A stretch of DNA of 39,820 bases, from positions 1 to 39,820 of the forward strand of contig CANDBT010000040.1 of NCBI GenBank assembly GCA_947383005.1. Reading direction: 5' to 3'. The DNA is from an uncultured bacterium. GTDB taxonomy: Bacteria > Bacillota > Clostridia > Lachnospirales > Lachnospiraceae. Below are positions 1 through 8,220 of the stretch, piece by piece (position 1 is the first letter of the stretch; each line of letters opens with the position of its first letter). Under the pieces are notes generated by a model. The model was not told the DNA's origin. It did no database searches and saw only the letters and a program-made list of their open reading frames with translations. The position numbers and the translations under genes are program-made.

Positions 1-19
1 GGCGCAAAAAACGCGCCTT

Positions 20-50
20 TTATCGGAAATTACTTCGCAATTTCCGATAA
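20..50. repeat. 12-bp perfect inverted repeat (stem-loop) at left edge
   Basis: TTATCGGAAATT (20-31) and its exact complement (39-50) surround a 7-base loop. A second small hairpin (1-17, GGCGC stem with an A-rich loop) precedes it. The stem shares its outer sequence with the hairpin at 2217-2255 that follows a palindromic module D copy, so this may be the end of another such element cut by the window edge. It lies in the predicted 5' leader of the leftward HrcA-controlled transcript. Confidence 0.6.
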
Positions 51-91
51 GTTATGCTATGTTGTCATTGCCTGTCAGAATTTTTAACTTG

Positions 92-118
92 TTAGCACTC
101 GTCATAAAGGAGTGCTAA
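92..118. promoter_or_regulatory. CIRCE operator (HrcA binding site)
   Basis: TTAGCACTC, nine bases, GAGTGCTAA: a perfect match to the CIRCE inverted repeat bound by the heat-shock repressor HrcA. It starts about a dozen bases downstream of the -10 box of a leftward promoter (130-158), the usual position in Firmicute groESL and hrcA-grpE-dnaK operons. The controlled genes lie beyond the left edge and cannot be named. Confidence 0.95.
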
Positions 119-129
119 CATCTGTGAAT

Positions 130-158
130 AATATACTTTACCTCAAGTCGTTTGTCAA
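130..158 (-). promoter_or_regulatory. SigA promoter of the off-window HrcA-regulated operon
   Basis: On the minus strand TTGACA (153-158) is separated by 17 bases from TATATT (130-135). The predicted start falls just before the CIRCE element, so HrcA would block early transcription. Transcription runs leftward out of the window. Confidence 0.8.
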
Positions 159-198
159 GTGGTTTTAAATAAAAACTTTCTAAACTGCTGTCTTTTTC

Positions 199-226
199 TT
201 GACATTTAACATTTTTGTAATATAAT
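199..226 (+). promoter_or_regulatory. SigA promoter of the first 3D-domain gene
   Basis: TTGACA (199-204), 16-base spacer, TATAAT (221-226), about 65 bases upstream of the ATG at 293. It is divergent from the CIRCE promoter, with roughly 40 bases between the two -35 boxes. Confidence 0.75.
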
Positions 227-292
227 GTTTTTAATACATCGTTTTCCATGTAACATTTTAACAATGGCAACTGATGATATGAGGTGATTATC

Positions 293-958
293 ATGAACAA
301 TCAAAAACCATCTGCTTACATACAGTCGCTAATCTTAATGTTTCTTTTCTGTGCGGCTGCTTTTCTTTTCCTTCCCTTCTTCAGCCTGAAGGCATGGGCA
401 GAAGAACACCCGGGCGGCGGAACTGCAATAGACGGTACGCTCCATGACGTGACCGCTACCGAAATTTCCAAAGGCAATACGATAACTTTCGCCCCGGATG
501 CTCCGGGCGCGACCGCTGCTGCCGTTTCCCAAAACCTTGATACTCCGCCGCAGTCCGCTCCCCCGAAAGAAGCGGCCGGATCGGCGTCCTCACCAGTAAT
601 CACATGCGGCGCCGGCCAGAAAACCGTTTCTCCTAAAGAAGATGCCGCACCCATTCCCATATGGACGTCTCTGGGCATGTTTGCCACTACCGGTTACTGC
701 AACTGTGAGATATGTTCTCACGGCTTCCAGCTCACTTATGCCGGGACTGTCCCCAAAGCAAAACACACCTTAGCTGCAGATTTATCCCGTCTTCCCCTGG
801 GAACGGAAGTTATGATTGATCATACCGTTTATACCGTAGAAGATATCGGTTCCCGCGTTGTGGGAAATATGCTGGATATTTATTATGATACCCATGAAGA
901 GGCCATGGCCCATGGCAGGCAAATGAAAGAAATCTTTATCCTTGCCGGTACGCAGTAA
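293..958 (+). CDS. Secreted 3D-domain protein (putative cell-wall hydrolase)
   Basis: Protein of 221 residues. An N-terminal hydrophobic segment (about residues 10-35) looks like a signal peptide. A low-complexity linker rich in Ala, Pro and Thr follows, then a C-terminal 3D domain (about 128-221). The domain is named for three conserved aspartates, seen here in AADLSRLPLG, VEDIG and LDIYY, within a double-psi barrel related to MltA-type lytic transglycosylases. Family members such as Bacillus YocH act on peptidoglycan; activity here is inferred. ATG 293 is chosen over an in-frame GTG at 284 because GAGGTG at 281-286 gives a well-spaced ribosome site. The next gene encodes a second 3D protein, so the pair may reflect duplication. 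Confidence 0.85.
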   Translation: MNNQKPSAYIQSLILMFLFCAAAFLFLPFFSLKAWAEEHPGGGTAIDGTLHDVTATEISKGNTITFAPDAPGATAAAVSQNLDTPPQSAPPKEAAGSASSPVITCGAGQKTVSPKEDAAPIPIWTSLGMFATTGYCNCEICSHGFQLTYAGTVPKAKHTLAADLSRLPLGTEVMIDHTVYTVEDIGSRVVGNMLDIYYDTHEEAMAHGRQMKEIFILAGTQ

Positions 959-975
959 GCCGTCGTTAAATGACA

Positions 976-1038
976 GGGAATCCGGCATAAAGATCCGTTT
1001 CACTCTTGCTTGTAAACGGATTTTTATACCGGATTTCC
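976..1038. repeat. Long stem-loop after the first 3D gene
   Basis: Arms at 976-1000 and 1014-1038 pair over about 25 bases with few mismatches (GAATCCGG and GATCCGTTT blocks). There is no clear T-run on either side, so it may act as a weak terminator or mRNA end-protecting hairpin. Confidence 0.6.
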
Positions 1039-1361
1039 TAATTATTTTCTGATTTTTCTGGTTTTCCTGTTTTCTTTATTATTCTGTTATAATTACCTGA
1101 ATTTTATCATCAGTTATTTTTATCTATACTCTTTTCGTTCTTATTGTCAGCTTGCTTCCCTCCCATTAAACAAAAAATTTCTGGAAAAAAAGGAAATCGA
1201 TGTATATATTACATTTTTATTACATATATTTAAAATATGTGAAGATTGTAACTGTTTAATTACCAAATCATTTTTTATCTTTTACCACATTATGCCAAAC
1301 ATCATATCCTGGCAATTTTGATAACGGTTACACAAAAAATTCACAAGAAAGGAGCAATTAT
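1039..1361. other. AT-rich intergenic region, no gene seen
   Basis: The 320 bases upstream of the second 3D gene are very AT-rich with several T and A tracts. I find no ORF with a ribosome site and no convincing -35/-10 pair; the promoter of the next gene presumably lies here. Confidence 0.5.
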
Positions 1362-2120
1362 ATGTTCAAAAGCAAACCGATTTGGATATGCTTAGCACTG
1401 ATGATATCCCTGCTGTCCGACAGCAAAATAACTACACATGCCGAAACAATGAACGGGTACTTCGACCAGATGGAAAACGGAATGATTGTTGGCTGGGGGT
1501 GGGAATCGGATTTTCCCAACACGGCTGTCCCCGTCCATGTAACCATAATGAACGAGCAGACTTCTCAAATTGTCGGTGATTATTACCCCACCGCAGCCAT
1601 CCACCGCAGCGATCTGGAATCCAGCCAAATCGGCAACGGATACCATGGTTTCTGCCTCCGGGTCAATTGGGATTCTCTGCCGGACGGCAAATATTTAATC
1701 GAAGGTTGGGTAGGGGAACAAAAATTTTCGAATTCTCTTACCTACGTTAAAGGTGAGATAATCCAAGCTGACGACCAAGGAGCCAGCGACAGCGATAATA
1801 ATGAAGCTGTTCAGCCGGCTGCCGCCAACGTGGTATCTTTAGGAAGTTTTCGCACTACCGGCTACTGCCCCTGCACCCGCTGCAACGGAAAATGGGGCGG
1901 CCGCACCAGCACCGGCGCCGTTCCCCGTTCCGGTCACACGATTGCCGTCGACCCCAGGGTAATTCCCTACGGTACAAGAGTTATGATCAACGGCGTGGTG
2001 TACACAGCCGAAGACTGCGGCGGCGGTGTAAAAGGCAAACATATCGATGTCTTTTACGATTCTCATTCCCAGGCGCTCCGCCATGGCCTGCAGTCGCAAG
2101 AGGTTTTTTTGGTACGGTAA
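1362..2120 (+). CDS. Secreted two-domain protein with C-terminal 3D domain
   Basis: Protein of 252 residues with a short signal peptide (about 1-28). Residues ~30-130 form a module with GYFDQMENGMIVGWGWESD and later NGYHGFCLRVNW, resembling beta-rich modules seen in extracellular Firmicute proteins. An acidic linker follows, then a 3D domain (about 160-252). The three aspartates are visible in AVDPRVIPYGT, AEDCGGGVKG and IDVFYD. GYCPCTRC adds a CxxC pair matching GYCNCEIC in the upstream paralogue, possibly a metal or disulfide site. AAAGGAG lies just before the ATG. Likely a peptidoglycan-acting enzyme by family membership; substrate unknown. Confidence 0.85.
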   Translation: MFKSKPIWICLALMISLLSDSKITTHAETMNGYFDQMENGMIVGWGWESDFPNTAVPVHVTIMNEQTSQIVGDYYPTAAIHRSDLESSQIGNGYHGFCLRVNWDSLPDGKYLIEGWVGEQKFSNSLTYVKGEIIQADDQGASDSDNNEAVQPAAANVVSLGSFRTTGYCPCTRCNGKWGGRTSTGAVPRSGHTIAVDPRVIPYGTRVMINGVVYTAEDCGGGVKGKHIDVFYDSHSQALRHGLQSQEVFLVR

Positions 2121-2128
2121 AGGACAAG

Positions 2129-2148
2129 GAATCCGTTTTGCCGGATTC
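2129..2148 (+). repeat. Short hairpin at the 3' end of the second 3D gene
   Basis: GAATCCG, six-base loop, CGGATTC, nine bases after the stop codon. No T-run follows, so terminator function is uncertain. Confidence 0.45.
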
Positions 2149-2149
2149 T

Positions 2150-2255
2150 CCGCCCGCATTCCACTCCAGTCGTTGCTAAACGAGTGCCACTGGCACTCAG
2201 CAACCTGAGCAGAGTGTTTTTGCTTTATCGGTCACAATTTCCGATAAAGCAAAAA
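2150..2255 (-). repeat. Palindromic module D, copy 1, with trailing hairpin
   Basis: The core palindrome (2172-2204) has arms GTTGCT and AGCAAC around GAGTGCC-ACT-GGCACTC. The conserved tail, read on the minus strand after the core, is GACTGGAGTGGAATG. On the other side lies GAGTGTTTTTG leading into a perfect 15-bp stem (2217-2231 / 2241-2255). The same arrangement occurs at 16415-16508, and the core recurs inside elements at 21460, 29313 and 33805. Confidence 0.75.
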
Positions 2256-2277
2256 CTGCCGCACCAGCCGATAAATC

Positions 2278-2429
2278 GTAACAGTTCAGACGGGGCATCT
2301 TCTTGCCCGTCTACGCCGGACAAGAAGCAACGGATGTCCATCCAATGTGGAATTTGACATAAATTGGGGCTTACAAGCAAGCTTGACGCCCCAAATTTAT
2401 GCCAAATCCCCCGCAGTCTGAACTGTTAC
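2278..2429 (+). mobile_element. Family A MITE (IS66-like ends), complete copy 1
   Basis: 152-bp element with 14-bp perfect terminal inverted repeats, GTAACAGTTCAGAC and its complement. It is flanked by an exact 8-bp direct repeat GATAAATC (2270-2277 and 2430-2437), the target duplication. Ends starting GTAA and an 8-bp duplication are characteristic of IS66-family insertions (established knowledge). No ORF is inside. The interior carries two hairpins, one with GACGGG/CCCGTC arms and one around GCTTACAAGCAAGCTTG. It lies between the convergent 3D and argH genes. Confidence 0.85.
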
Positions 2430-2465
2430 GATAAATCAGCAAGGCTGCAGTTTTCTCCGACATTT

Positions 2466-3839
2466 TTACTCATCAAGTCTTTTTTTATAAATCTCTATTA
2501 CCTTTTCCATCGCCTCACGTCCTGGCGCACCGACAATCATCCTTTTTTCCACACAGGTTTTCATGCTGATCGCTTCATAGACATCCGAGTCAAATACCGG
2601 GCTTATCTTCCGGAACTCTTCCAGGGTCAGGTCATCCAGCCCGATCCCCCGTTCAAGGCAGTAAAGCACCAACTGCCCTACAATTCCATGGGCATCTCTG
2701 AACGGAACCCCCCGATTCACCAAATAATCCGCCGCATCTGTCGCATTGATAAAACCTTTTTTTGCACTGGCCTCCATCACGTCCTTGCGGAAAACAATCG
2801 TGGAAATCATTCCGGTAAACAAAGCCAGACAACCCTTCACCGTATCAATGGCATCAAAAGTCAGCTCCTTATCTTCCTGCATATCTTTATTGTAAGCCAG
2901 AGGCAGACCTTTCATCGTAGTTAAAAGAGACATCAATGCACCGTATACCCGCCCCGTTTTCCCCCGAACCAGTTCGGCAATATCCGGGTTTTTCTTTTGC
3001 GGCATAATACTGCTTCCTGTACTGTAGGCATCGTCCAGCTCCACAAACTGATATTCATTTGTATTCCAGATTATAATTTCCTCGCTAAACCGGCTCAGGT
3101 GCATGGCAATAAGGGACAAGCCACAAAGCAATTCAACCACGTAATCCCGATCTGCCACCGAATCCATACTGTTAAGCGTCGGCCCGTAAAATCCCAACAG
3201 CCTGGCGCTGTAATCCCGGTCAAGCGGATATGTGGTCCCCGCCAGCGCGCCGGAACCCAAAGGACAATAATTCATTCTCTCCCGGATATCGCGAAGGCGT
3301 CCCCGATCCCGGAAAAACATCTCCGCATACGCCCCTATATGGTGAGAGAGCGTGACAGGCTGAGCCTTCTGCAAATGGGTAAAGCCCGGCATATACGTAT
3401 CAAGATTCTCCTTCATGATTTTTAACAGTTCTTCCAGAAGCGTTTTCAGCAAACGATCAATCTCTTCTATCTCGTCCCTGCAAAACAATTTCATATCCAG
3501 CGCCACCTGGTCATTGCGGCTGCGTCCGGTATGAAGCCGTTTCCCCGCTTCTCCAATGCGGGCAATAAGATTAGCCTCCACAAATGAATGAATATCTTCA
3601 TGCTCCCTGGTAAATTCCAGCTTTCCCGCTTCCACATCAGCTAAAATGCCATTCAGGCCTGCGATAATCTGTTCCTTATCCTGTTCCGACACAATTCCCT
3701 GTTTTGCCAGCATAGTCACATGGGCTATGCTTCCCTCAATATCCTGACGGTAAAACTTTTGATCAAAAGACAGAGATTCATTGAAATTGTGTACCAGTTG
3801 ATTCTCCTCTTTTGTAAAACGTCCGCCCCATAATTTCAT
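2466..3839 (-). CDS. argH: Argininosuccinate lyase
   Basis: Cleaves argininosuccinate to arginine and fumarate, the last step of arginine synthesis; cytosolic homotetramer of the fumarase/aspartase superfamily. The 457-residue length is normal. The N-terminal KLWGGRF, the HTGRSRND substrate motif and the superfamily signature GSSIMPQKKNPD are present. GGAGGG is well placed before the ATG. No argG is adjacent; the nearest upstream gene is the yfhO-like gene 134 bases away on the same strand with no visible terminator between, so co-transcription is possible. Confidence 0.97.
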   Translation of the reverse strand: MKLWGGRFTKEENQLVHNFNESLSFDQKFYRQDIEGSIAHVTMLAKQGIVSEQDKEQIIAGLNGILADVEAGKLEFTREHEDIHSFVEANLIARIGEAGKRLHTGRSRNDQVALDMKLFCRDEIEEIDRLLKTLLEELLKIMKENLDTYMPGFTHLQKAQPVTLSHHIGAYAEMFFRDRGRLRDIRERMNYCPLGSGALAGTTYPLDRDYSARLLGFYGPTLNSMDSVADRDYVVELLCGLSLIAMHLSRFSEEIIIWNTNEYQFVELDDAYSTGSSIMPQKKNPDIAELVRGKTGRVYGALMSLLTTMKGLPLAYNKDMQEDKELTFDAIDTVKGCLALFTGMISTIVFRKDVMEASAKKGFINATDAADYLVNRGVPFRDAHGIVGQLVLYCLERGIGLDDLTLEEFRKISPVFDSDVYEAISMKTCVEKRMIVGAPGREAMEKVIEIYKKRLDE

Positions 3840-3973
3840 GGCTTTCCCTCCTCATCTGTTACTGATCTTTTCTGTTTCGATTCATATTCTTCAGATCCCA
3901 AGCTATTTTCCCCTTTTGAAATTTTAGAAATCTGGCTGGTGCCTCCCCGATCCTTACTCCTGTCTTCCCAATC

Positions 3974-6900
3974 CTAATCGGCCTCTTCCCATCCCTGCCT
4001 CTTGTCTTCCCAATCCTGATCCCTGTCTTCCCGGTCCTGGCCGGCATCCTCCCAATCCTGATCTCTGTCTTCCCAATCCTGACCAGCATCCTCCCAGTCC
4101 TGATCTCTGTCTTCCCAATCCTGACCGGCATCCTTCCAGTCCTGATTCCTGTCTTCCCTGTCCTGGCTCGCATTTTCTCCATCCCAGTCCTGATTCAGCT
4201 CTTCTTTGTCCTCGTCCGCGCCTTTCCATTTCCCATTTGCCTTTCTGTTTGAAACGCCATTCCGCCGCCATCCCCTTCTCCACAGCCACAACGAAAACTG
4301 GATAGCAAAAAGCAGTACTATACTGCCTGTGGTAATAAGCAGCCCCTCATTCAATCCTTCTGGCTTATATCTCATAAAAACGGAATGCCGTCCCGCCTCC
4401 AAAGGCACACCGATAAAAGCGTCAAATATTTTTTGCGCCGGCGTCTCTGTTCCATCCACCAAGATTGTCCAGCCCTGATCGTAAGGAATCGTAGTCATCA
4501 TCACACCCGCTTCCTCACAGGCAATCGTTCCTTCCAGCACGTTTTCCTGCCAGCGGGTTATATTCCATGGTTTGGCAGAAAGAGCAGTATAAACCTGCTC
4601 CAGCCCGCTTTCCGAAAAACGGTATATGTCGGCCCACATATTTTCCTCGCCGCCTTCCACCGTCAATGTCACTTCATCGTCGGCAGTACAATAACCAAGT
4701 TCCAGCAGATAGCCCCGATTTACATTATTGAAAGTTTTTGTTCCTTTCCATGTAGTAACCGTCACTTTTTCTATTTTTTTGTTGCCTACATAAGCATAAT
4801 ATTCGCCCCCGGCCTCCGGCCAGAAAGTCATCGTCTGCCCTTCCGCCGTGGCATTCCAAACGGGTTCCAGCACCAGTGCTGCTCCTGTGACATCTGCCAG
4901 AGCATTCTGCACGTCTGCCGGATTGCCGATTTCCAAGTCCCAGCGGCTTTCAAAATCTTCCGGCACCCAAAAACCCAAAGACATGGTATAGCTGTTTCTA
5001 TATAACAGCGTGTCCTCTTCCTGAGCAATGAATTCCCGTATTCCCGTATCCTCCGGCGTCTCCGAATACAGCCCGTATTCTACGGCAAATAAAGAATCGA
5101 TAAGAGGCGTACTCCCAGTAATACTGTAAGCATTGGTAGAACTTTCACAACCCAATTTTTTGAATAGTTTACTCAAATCGGCATTAGCCGTAGAAGAAAA
5201 TAGAGACACGGAAGGGAATTTCATCCATGCTCCGTCGTTTTTTGTCTTTCTGGTCACTTTCTCTACACGGAAAAACGTATCACCGTTGCGGGAGGGGAGA
5301 ATCTGCGACAGCAGCTTTTCCACAGCCTCATTATCATTTTTATATGCGGTGCGGCTGGTTGTTGTCACGCTGGTTGCCGTCATATTCACAGCCGCTTCCA
5401 CAGATACCAGAGCAAGGGCAAACAAAACCGCCCAGTTCCGCCAGCGGGGTTTATGGTAGTACAACCACGCTATTCCCAGATATAAAAGCAGAAATAGAAT
5501 CGCCACATAAAAAATGATAAAATTACCAAAATGTTCCGCCGTAACCAGCTTCTGAGCCATCAGTACAAAAACCGTTGCTCCCCAGAATGCCAGTACAATA
5601 TGCTTCCAGGGCGTATCCTTCAGCCCCAGATAGGCTTTACAGCACATAAGCAGCATCAGACAGATATAGATATAGGACTGCCTGCAGGGAAGGCTGTTGG
5701 GAAAATGGAACCCATGCCAAATAAAATTCAATACATTAATAGAAAAACTGGCAAAGAAAAACAGCAACAGCAGGCCATACACTGTTTTTTCCTTACCGGA
5801 TACTTTCTTTGACGAAAGATATAAAGGAAAAAGCATGAGTACAGCCACTCCACAATAAATATTCGGCCAATGATCCAAGCCAATCTCTGTCTCTACATTG
5901 CCAATATGACGCGCAATCATATCGAATATCGGGAAATATTGATTGTACGTTTTCGGAAAATTAAATTCTCCCGAAGCCGTCATCTGCAAGGCGAAAACTT
6001 CCGGCAGCAGCACAACCGCGGCCAGCCCTCCTGCCAGCAGGGAATAAACGGCAAAACCAAAAGAGCGGCCAACGAATTTTTCCCATGTCATCTGTTTTTC
6101 CAAAACCATCAAAGCCACAAAATAGAGTGTCAGAAAAATACAGGTCATAATGGAAATATAGTAATTGGACAAGATGGAAAGCCCCAGCGCCACGCAATAT
6201 AAAAGTCCTTTTCCGTCCCGGACCAGCCGCTCCAGACCCAGCATAATCAGCGGGAACAAAATAATGCAGTCCAGCCACATAATATTCCAGCTATAAGCAG
6301 CCATATAACCCGACAGGGCATAAAATACGGCAAAAAATACCGTACCGAAATCGGAGGTCCCACAATGCTTTCGCAGATAAACGATCATAGAAAGGCCGGA
6401 AAGGCCGATTTTCAGCACAATCATATAGGTCATAAATTCAATAACCAAATCAGCCGGACACAAAATCAAAAGCCAATTCAAAGGGCTGGCCAGATAATAG
6501 GCATACAAAGCCGAAAAATTCACGCCCATCCCCACATCCCAACTGTACAGGAGGCTTTCCCCCGTAGACAGTTTTTTCTGAAATTCCGAGAAAAACGGTG
6601 CGTACTGATGGTACATATCGGTTCGCAAAAACGATTCTTCCCCAAAAGGGAATATCCCTCGCTGGGCAAAAATAATCAGCATGATGACCACCGGTATCAA
6701 GAAAGCGGCGACAAGGCCGTCGCGGGGGCATAATAACCCTTCTGCCGGAAGCCTGCATGCCACATGGTGTCTTTTTCTGGAAGGCATTTTTTCCGACAAT
6801 TCCTCACGCGCCTCGAAACGTTCCCTCCTTCTCCCGGAGACGGGCGATTTTTCCCCCTCTCGCTGTATTTCCTTTTCTTTTCGCTGTATTTCTTCTTTTA

Positions 6901-7033
6901 GGGAATGTATTTCTTGTATTTCCGTCTTTTGGGATCGCATTCCTGCTTCCTGTCCCCTGGTTGTTATCGATTCGTCTGTCATAAGTAGCTCCTCTAACTC
7001 TCTCGTAATCCGGTTTATATCCCTTTGCATCAT
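3974..7033 (-). CDS. YfhO-family multi-spanning membrane protein with repetitive acidic C-tail
   Basis: Protein of 1019 residues. A charged, probably cytoplasmic N-terminus (1-105, EEIQRKEKEIQ-type helix) is followed by many membrane helices (about 106-540), a large extracytoplasmic domain (about 545-900) and a final helix near 915-935. The pattern and the FRTDMYHQYAPFF segment fit YfhO proteins, GT-C-like enzymes; Bacillus YfhO works with CsbB and GtcA in lipoteichoic-acid glycosylation. Substrate here is unknown and no csbB or gtcA homologue is in view. After RRGWRRNG (a cytoplasmic-side signal) comes a tail of about ten heptads of the QDWEDRD/QDWEDAG type, which is unusual. AAGGAG at 7043-7048 supports the start; an alternative ATG at 6982 also has GAGGAG upstream. 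Confidence 0.85.
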   Translation of the reverse strand: MMQRDINRITRELEELLMTDESITTRGQEAGMRSQKTEIQEIHSLKEEIQRKEKEIQREGEKSPVSGRRRERFEAREELSEKMPSRKRHHVACRLPAEGLLCPRDGLVAAFLIPVVIMLIIFAQRGIFPFGEESFLRTDMYHQYAPFFSEFQKKLSTGESLLYSWDVGMGVNFSALYAYYLASPLNWLLILCPADLVIEFMTYMIVLKIGLSGLSMIVYLRKHCGTSDFGTVFFAVFYALSGYMAAYSWNIMWLDCIILFPLIMLGLERLVRDGKGLLYCVALGLSILSNYYISIMTCIFLTLYFVALMVLEKQMTWEKFVGRSFGFAVYSLLAGGLAAVVLLPEVFALQMTASGEFNFPKTYNQYFPIFDMIARHIGNVETEIGLDHWPNIYCGVAVLMLFPLYLSSKKVSGKEKTVYGLLLLFFFASFSINVLNFIWHGFHFPNSLPCRQSYIYICLMLLMCCKAYLGLKDTPWKHIVLAFWGATVFVLMAQKLVTAEHFGNFIIFYVAILFLLLYLGIAWLYYHKPRWRNWAVLFALALVSVEAAVNMTATSVTTTSRTAYKNDNEAVEKLLSQILPSRNGDTFFRVEKVTRKTKNDGAWMKFPSVSLFSSTANADLSKLFKKLGCESSTNAYSITGSTPLIDSLFAVEYGLYSETPEDTGIREFIAQEEDTLLYRNSYTMSLGFWVPEDFESRWDLEIGNPADVQNALADVTGAALVLEPVWNATAEGQTMTFWPEAGGEYYAYVGNKKIEKVTVTTWKGTKTFNNVNRGYLLELGYCTADDEVTLTVEGGEENMWADIYRFSESGLEQVYTALSAKPWNITRWQENVLEGTIACEEAGVMMTTIPYDQGWTILVDGTETPAQKIFDAFIGVPLEAGRHSVFMRYKPEGLNEGLLITTGSIVLLFAIQFSLWLWRRGWRRNGVSNRKANGKWKGADEDKEELNQDWDGENASQDREDRNQDWKDAGQDWEDRDQDWEDAGQDWEDRDQDWEDAGQDREDRDQDWEDKRQGWEEAD
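3977..4195 (-). repeat. 21/42-bp tandem repeat inside the YfhO-like gene
   Basis: About ten 21-base units alternate in two versions, making a 42-base higher-order period, and encode alternating heptads ending RD and AG. The unit length is a multiple of three, so copy-number change would keep the frame. The central units are nearly identical and the outer ones diverged (for example NASQDRED, KRQGWEEAD). Confidence 0.85.
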
Positions 7034-7148
7034 GTCCGGTTTCTCCTTGCTTACGATACGTCACTGGCTGTCCATCTTTAGCGTCAAATATAACGGCTGG
7101 CAGGCCCCCCGACTTATTTCGGAAAATTATACCCGCCCCGGAAATTAA

Positions 7149-7176
7149 ATTATACTCATGGACATAGCACAATCAA
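7149..7176 (-). promoter_or_regulatory. Promoter of the yfhO-like gene
   Basis: Minus strand TTGATT (7171-7176), 16-base spacer, TATAAT (7149-7154), giving a leader of roughly 110 bases. Confidence 0.6.
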
Positions 7177-7264
7177 CGGTACATCTATCCGCTTATTATA
7201 GGGCATGAAGTTAAAAAAGTAAAGAGCCGGATCCCCAAACGGCTGGACATCGGCTTCCTCGAAA

Positions 7265-7295
7265 GTTACTGTTCACAGACAATGTGAACAGCAAC
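7265..7295. repeat. Minimal family B palindrome
   Basis: GTTACTGTTCAC and GTGAACAGCAAC are separated by 7 bases. The left arm equals the terminal repeat of the complete family B element at 33745. No target duplication is visible, so this is a remnant or internal-deletion product. Confidence 0.6.
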
Positions 7296-7484
7296 AACCC
7301 ATGAACAGGAGCTAAACTTCCAGAGGGTCCAAGTCAAGATGGAAATGGCCAAAAAGAACAATTTGATAGACCTTCCTTTCGTTATATACCGTTCTCACCC
7401 TGATCTACCATTTTTATTCGTTTCATTTTATCTAAAAGTTTTAATTTCATCTCTGCAATCTTCACCGAAAATTTATCCTTCGCT

Positions 7485-8045
7485 TCACCAAGTAAGAAGT
7501 AAATCCGCTTCTACTCCAAATATTTTTGCTACACTTTGCATTCTTTCATCTAACAGATACCTATGTGTTTTGATAAATTGCTCTACCCTTTCATCAGATA
7601 TTTGATAATCCCTTACCAAGCCTACAGGCATCCCTCTAAGTTTCTCAAACAAAAACTGGCTTGCATAATTATCTGGCTCGATTTTTACATAAAATTCTTG
7701 TTTTCCATATCTTTCTGACAATATGTTAAGCAACATAATCATTGCCTTATAGCCAATTCCTTAATGCTGGCGCTCCCTTATCAATTCAATTTCTATTTCT
7801 GGGACATCGGCAGAAATATCCTTAACTGCACACTCGCCACAATATAAAGCTTCATCTGTTATTTCTATTACATAGCATATTCTATTTTTATTTTCAAACT
7901 AATCCAGCCACATTTTATCCTCATATGCCTTTTTATCTGCATATCTTATATTCGGAAAAAGAGCTATTGATTTTTGTAATGCAAAATAATTCACTCTATC
8001 TTGCATACTATCTTGCTGTATTAATCTTAAATTTATATCCGCCAT
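7485..8045 (-). pseudogene. GNAT acetyltransferase pseudogene with two in-frame stops
   Basis: From ATG 8045 (TAGGGGG ribosome site at 8050-8056) one frame runs 187 codons and is broken only by TAG at 7899-7901 and TAA at 7761-7763. Read through, it gives an N-terminal helix region, YVIEITDEALYCGECAVKD, EIEIELIRERQH-stop-GIGYKAM and KIEPDNYASQFLFEKL. The Q/R-x-x-G-x-G/A acetyl-CoA loop and the NxxxxxLYEKxGF-like C-terminal motif are those of GNAT N-acetyltransferases. The second stop falls inside the acetyl-CoA loop (probably CAA changed to TAA). No frameshift was needed. The region is more AT-rich than the flanking genes. Confidence 0.8.
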
Positions 8046-8220
8046 AATTCCCCCTATTTCCCAGTAACTCAGAAAACCTAATGAATTATATGTGAGTAGC
8101 ATTTCCATTAACATTCTTTAACCATCTCATGACTCTGCAGGAAAAAAGAATTTTCATCATTAACAAGTACTATATTATCAAAGTAAAATAAAACCGCATT
8201 TTTATACATATGTAAAATCC

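Larger units (their letters stand above)
7034..7484. other. Intergenic region with yfhO promoter and a short palindrome
   Basis: Holds the yfhO-side promoter and, at 7265-7295, a 31-bp palindrome (GTTACTGTTCAC, AGACAAT, GTGAACAGCAAC) that looks like two family B ends joined. I see no gene. Confidence 0.5.

Noticed and set aside
1200-1361. WalR-type box upstream of the second 3D gene
   Set aside because: TGTAAC is present but no second half-site is correctly spaced.
2278-2429. Family A element as a simple rho-independent terminator or attenuator
   Set aside because: Perfect terminal repeats with site-specific 8-bp duplications at two loci fit insertion much better than a native terminator.
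2997-3425. Long plus-strand frames opposite argH, yfhO, gatB, aspS, uvrB and others
   Set aside because: They are antisense shadows of well-supported genes, without ribosome sites or recognisable domains.
3977-4195. CRISPR-like array
   Set aside because: Repeats are directly abutting without unique spacers and lie inside a coding frame.
3859-4289. Two further long open frames across the 21-bp repeat on the minus strand
   Set aside because: A stop-free repeat of length divisible by three opens all frames. Only the YfhO frame joins a real protein.
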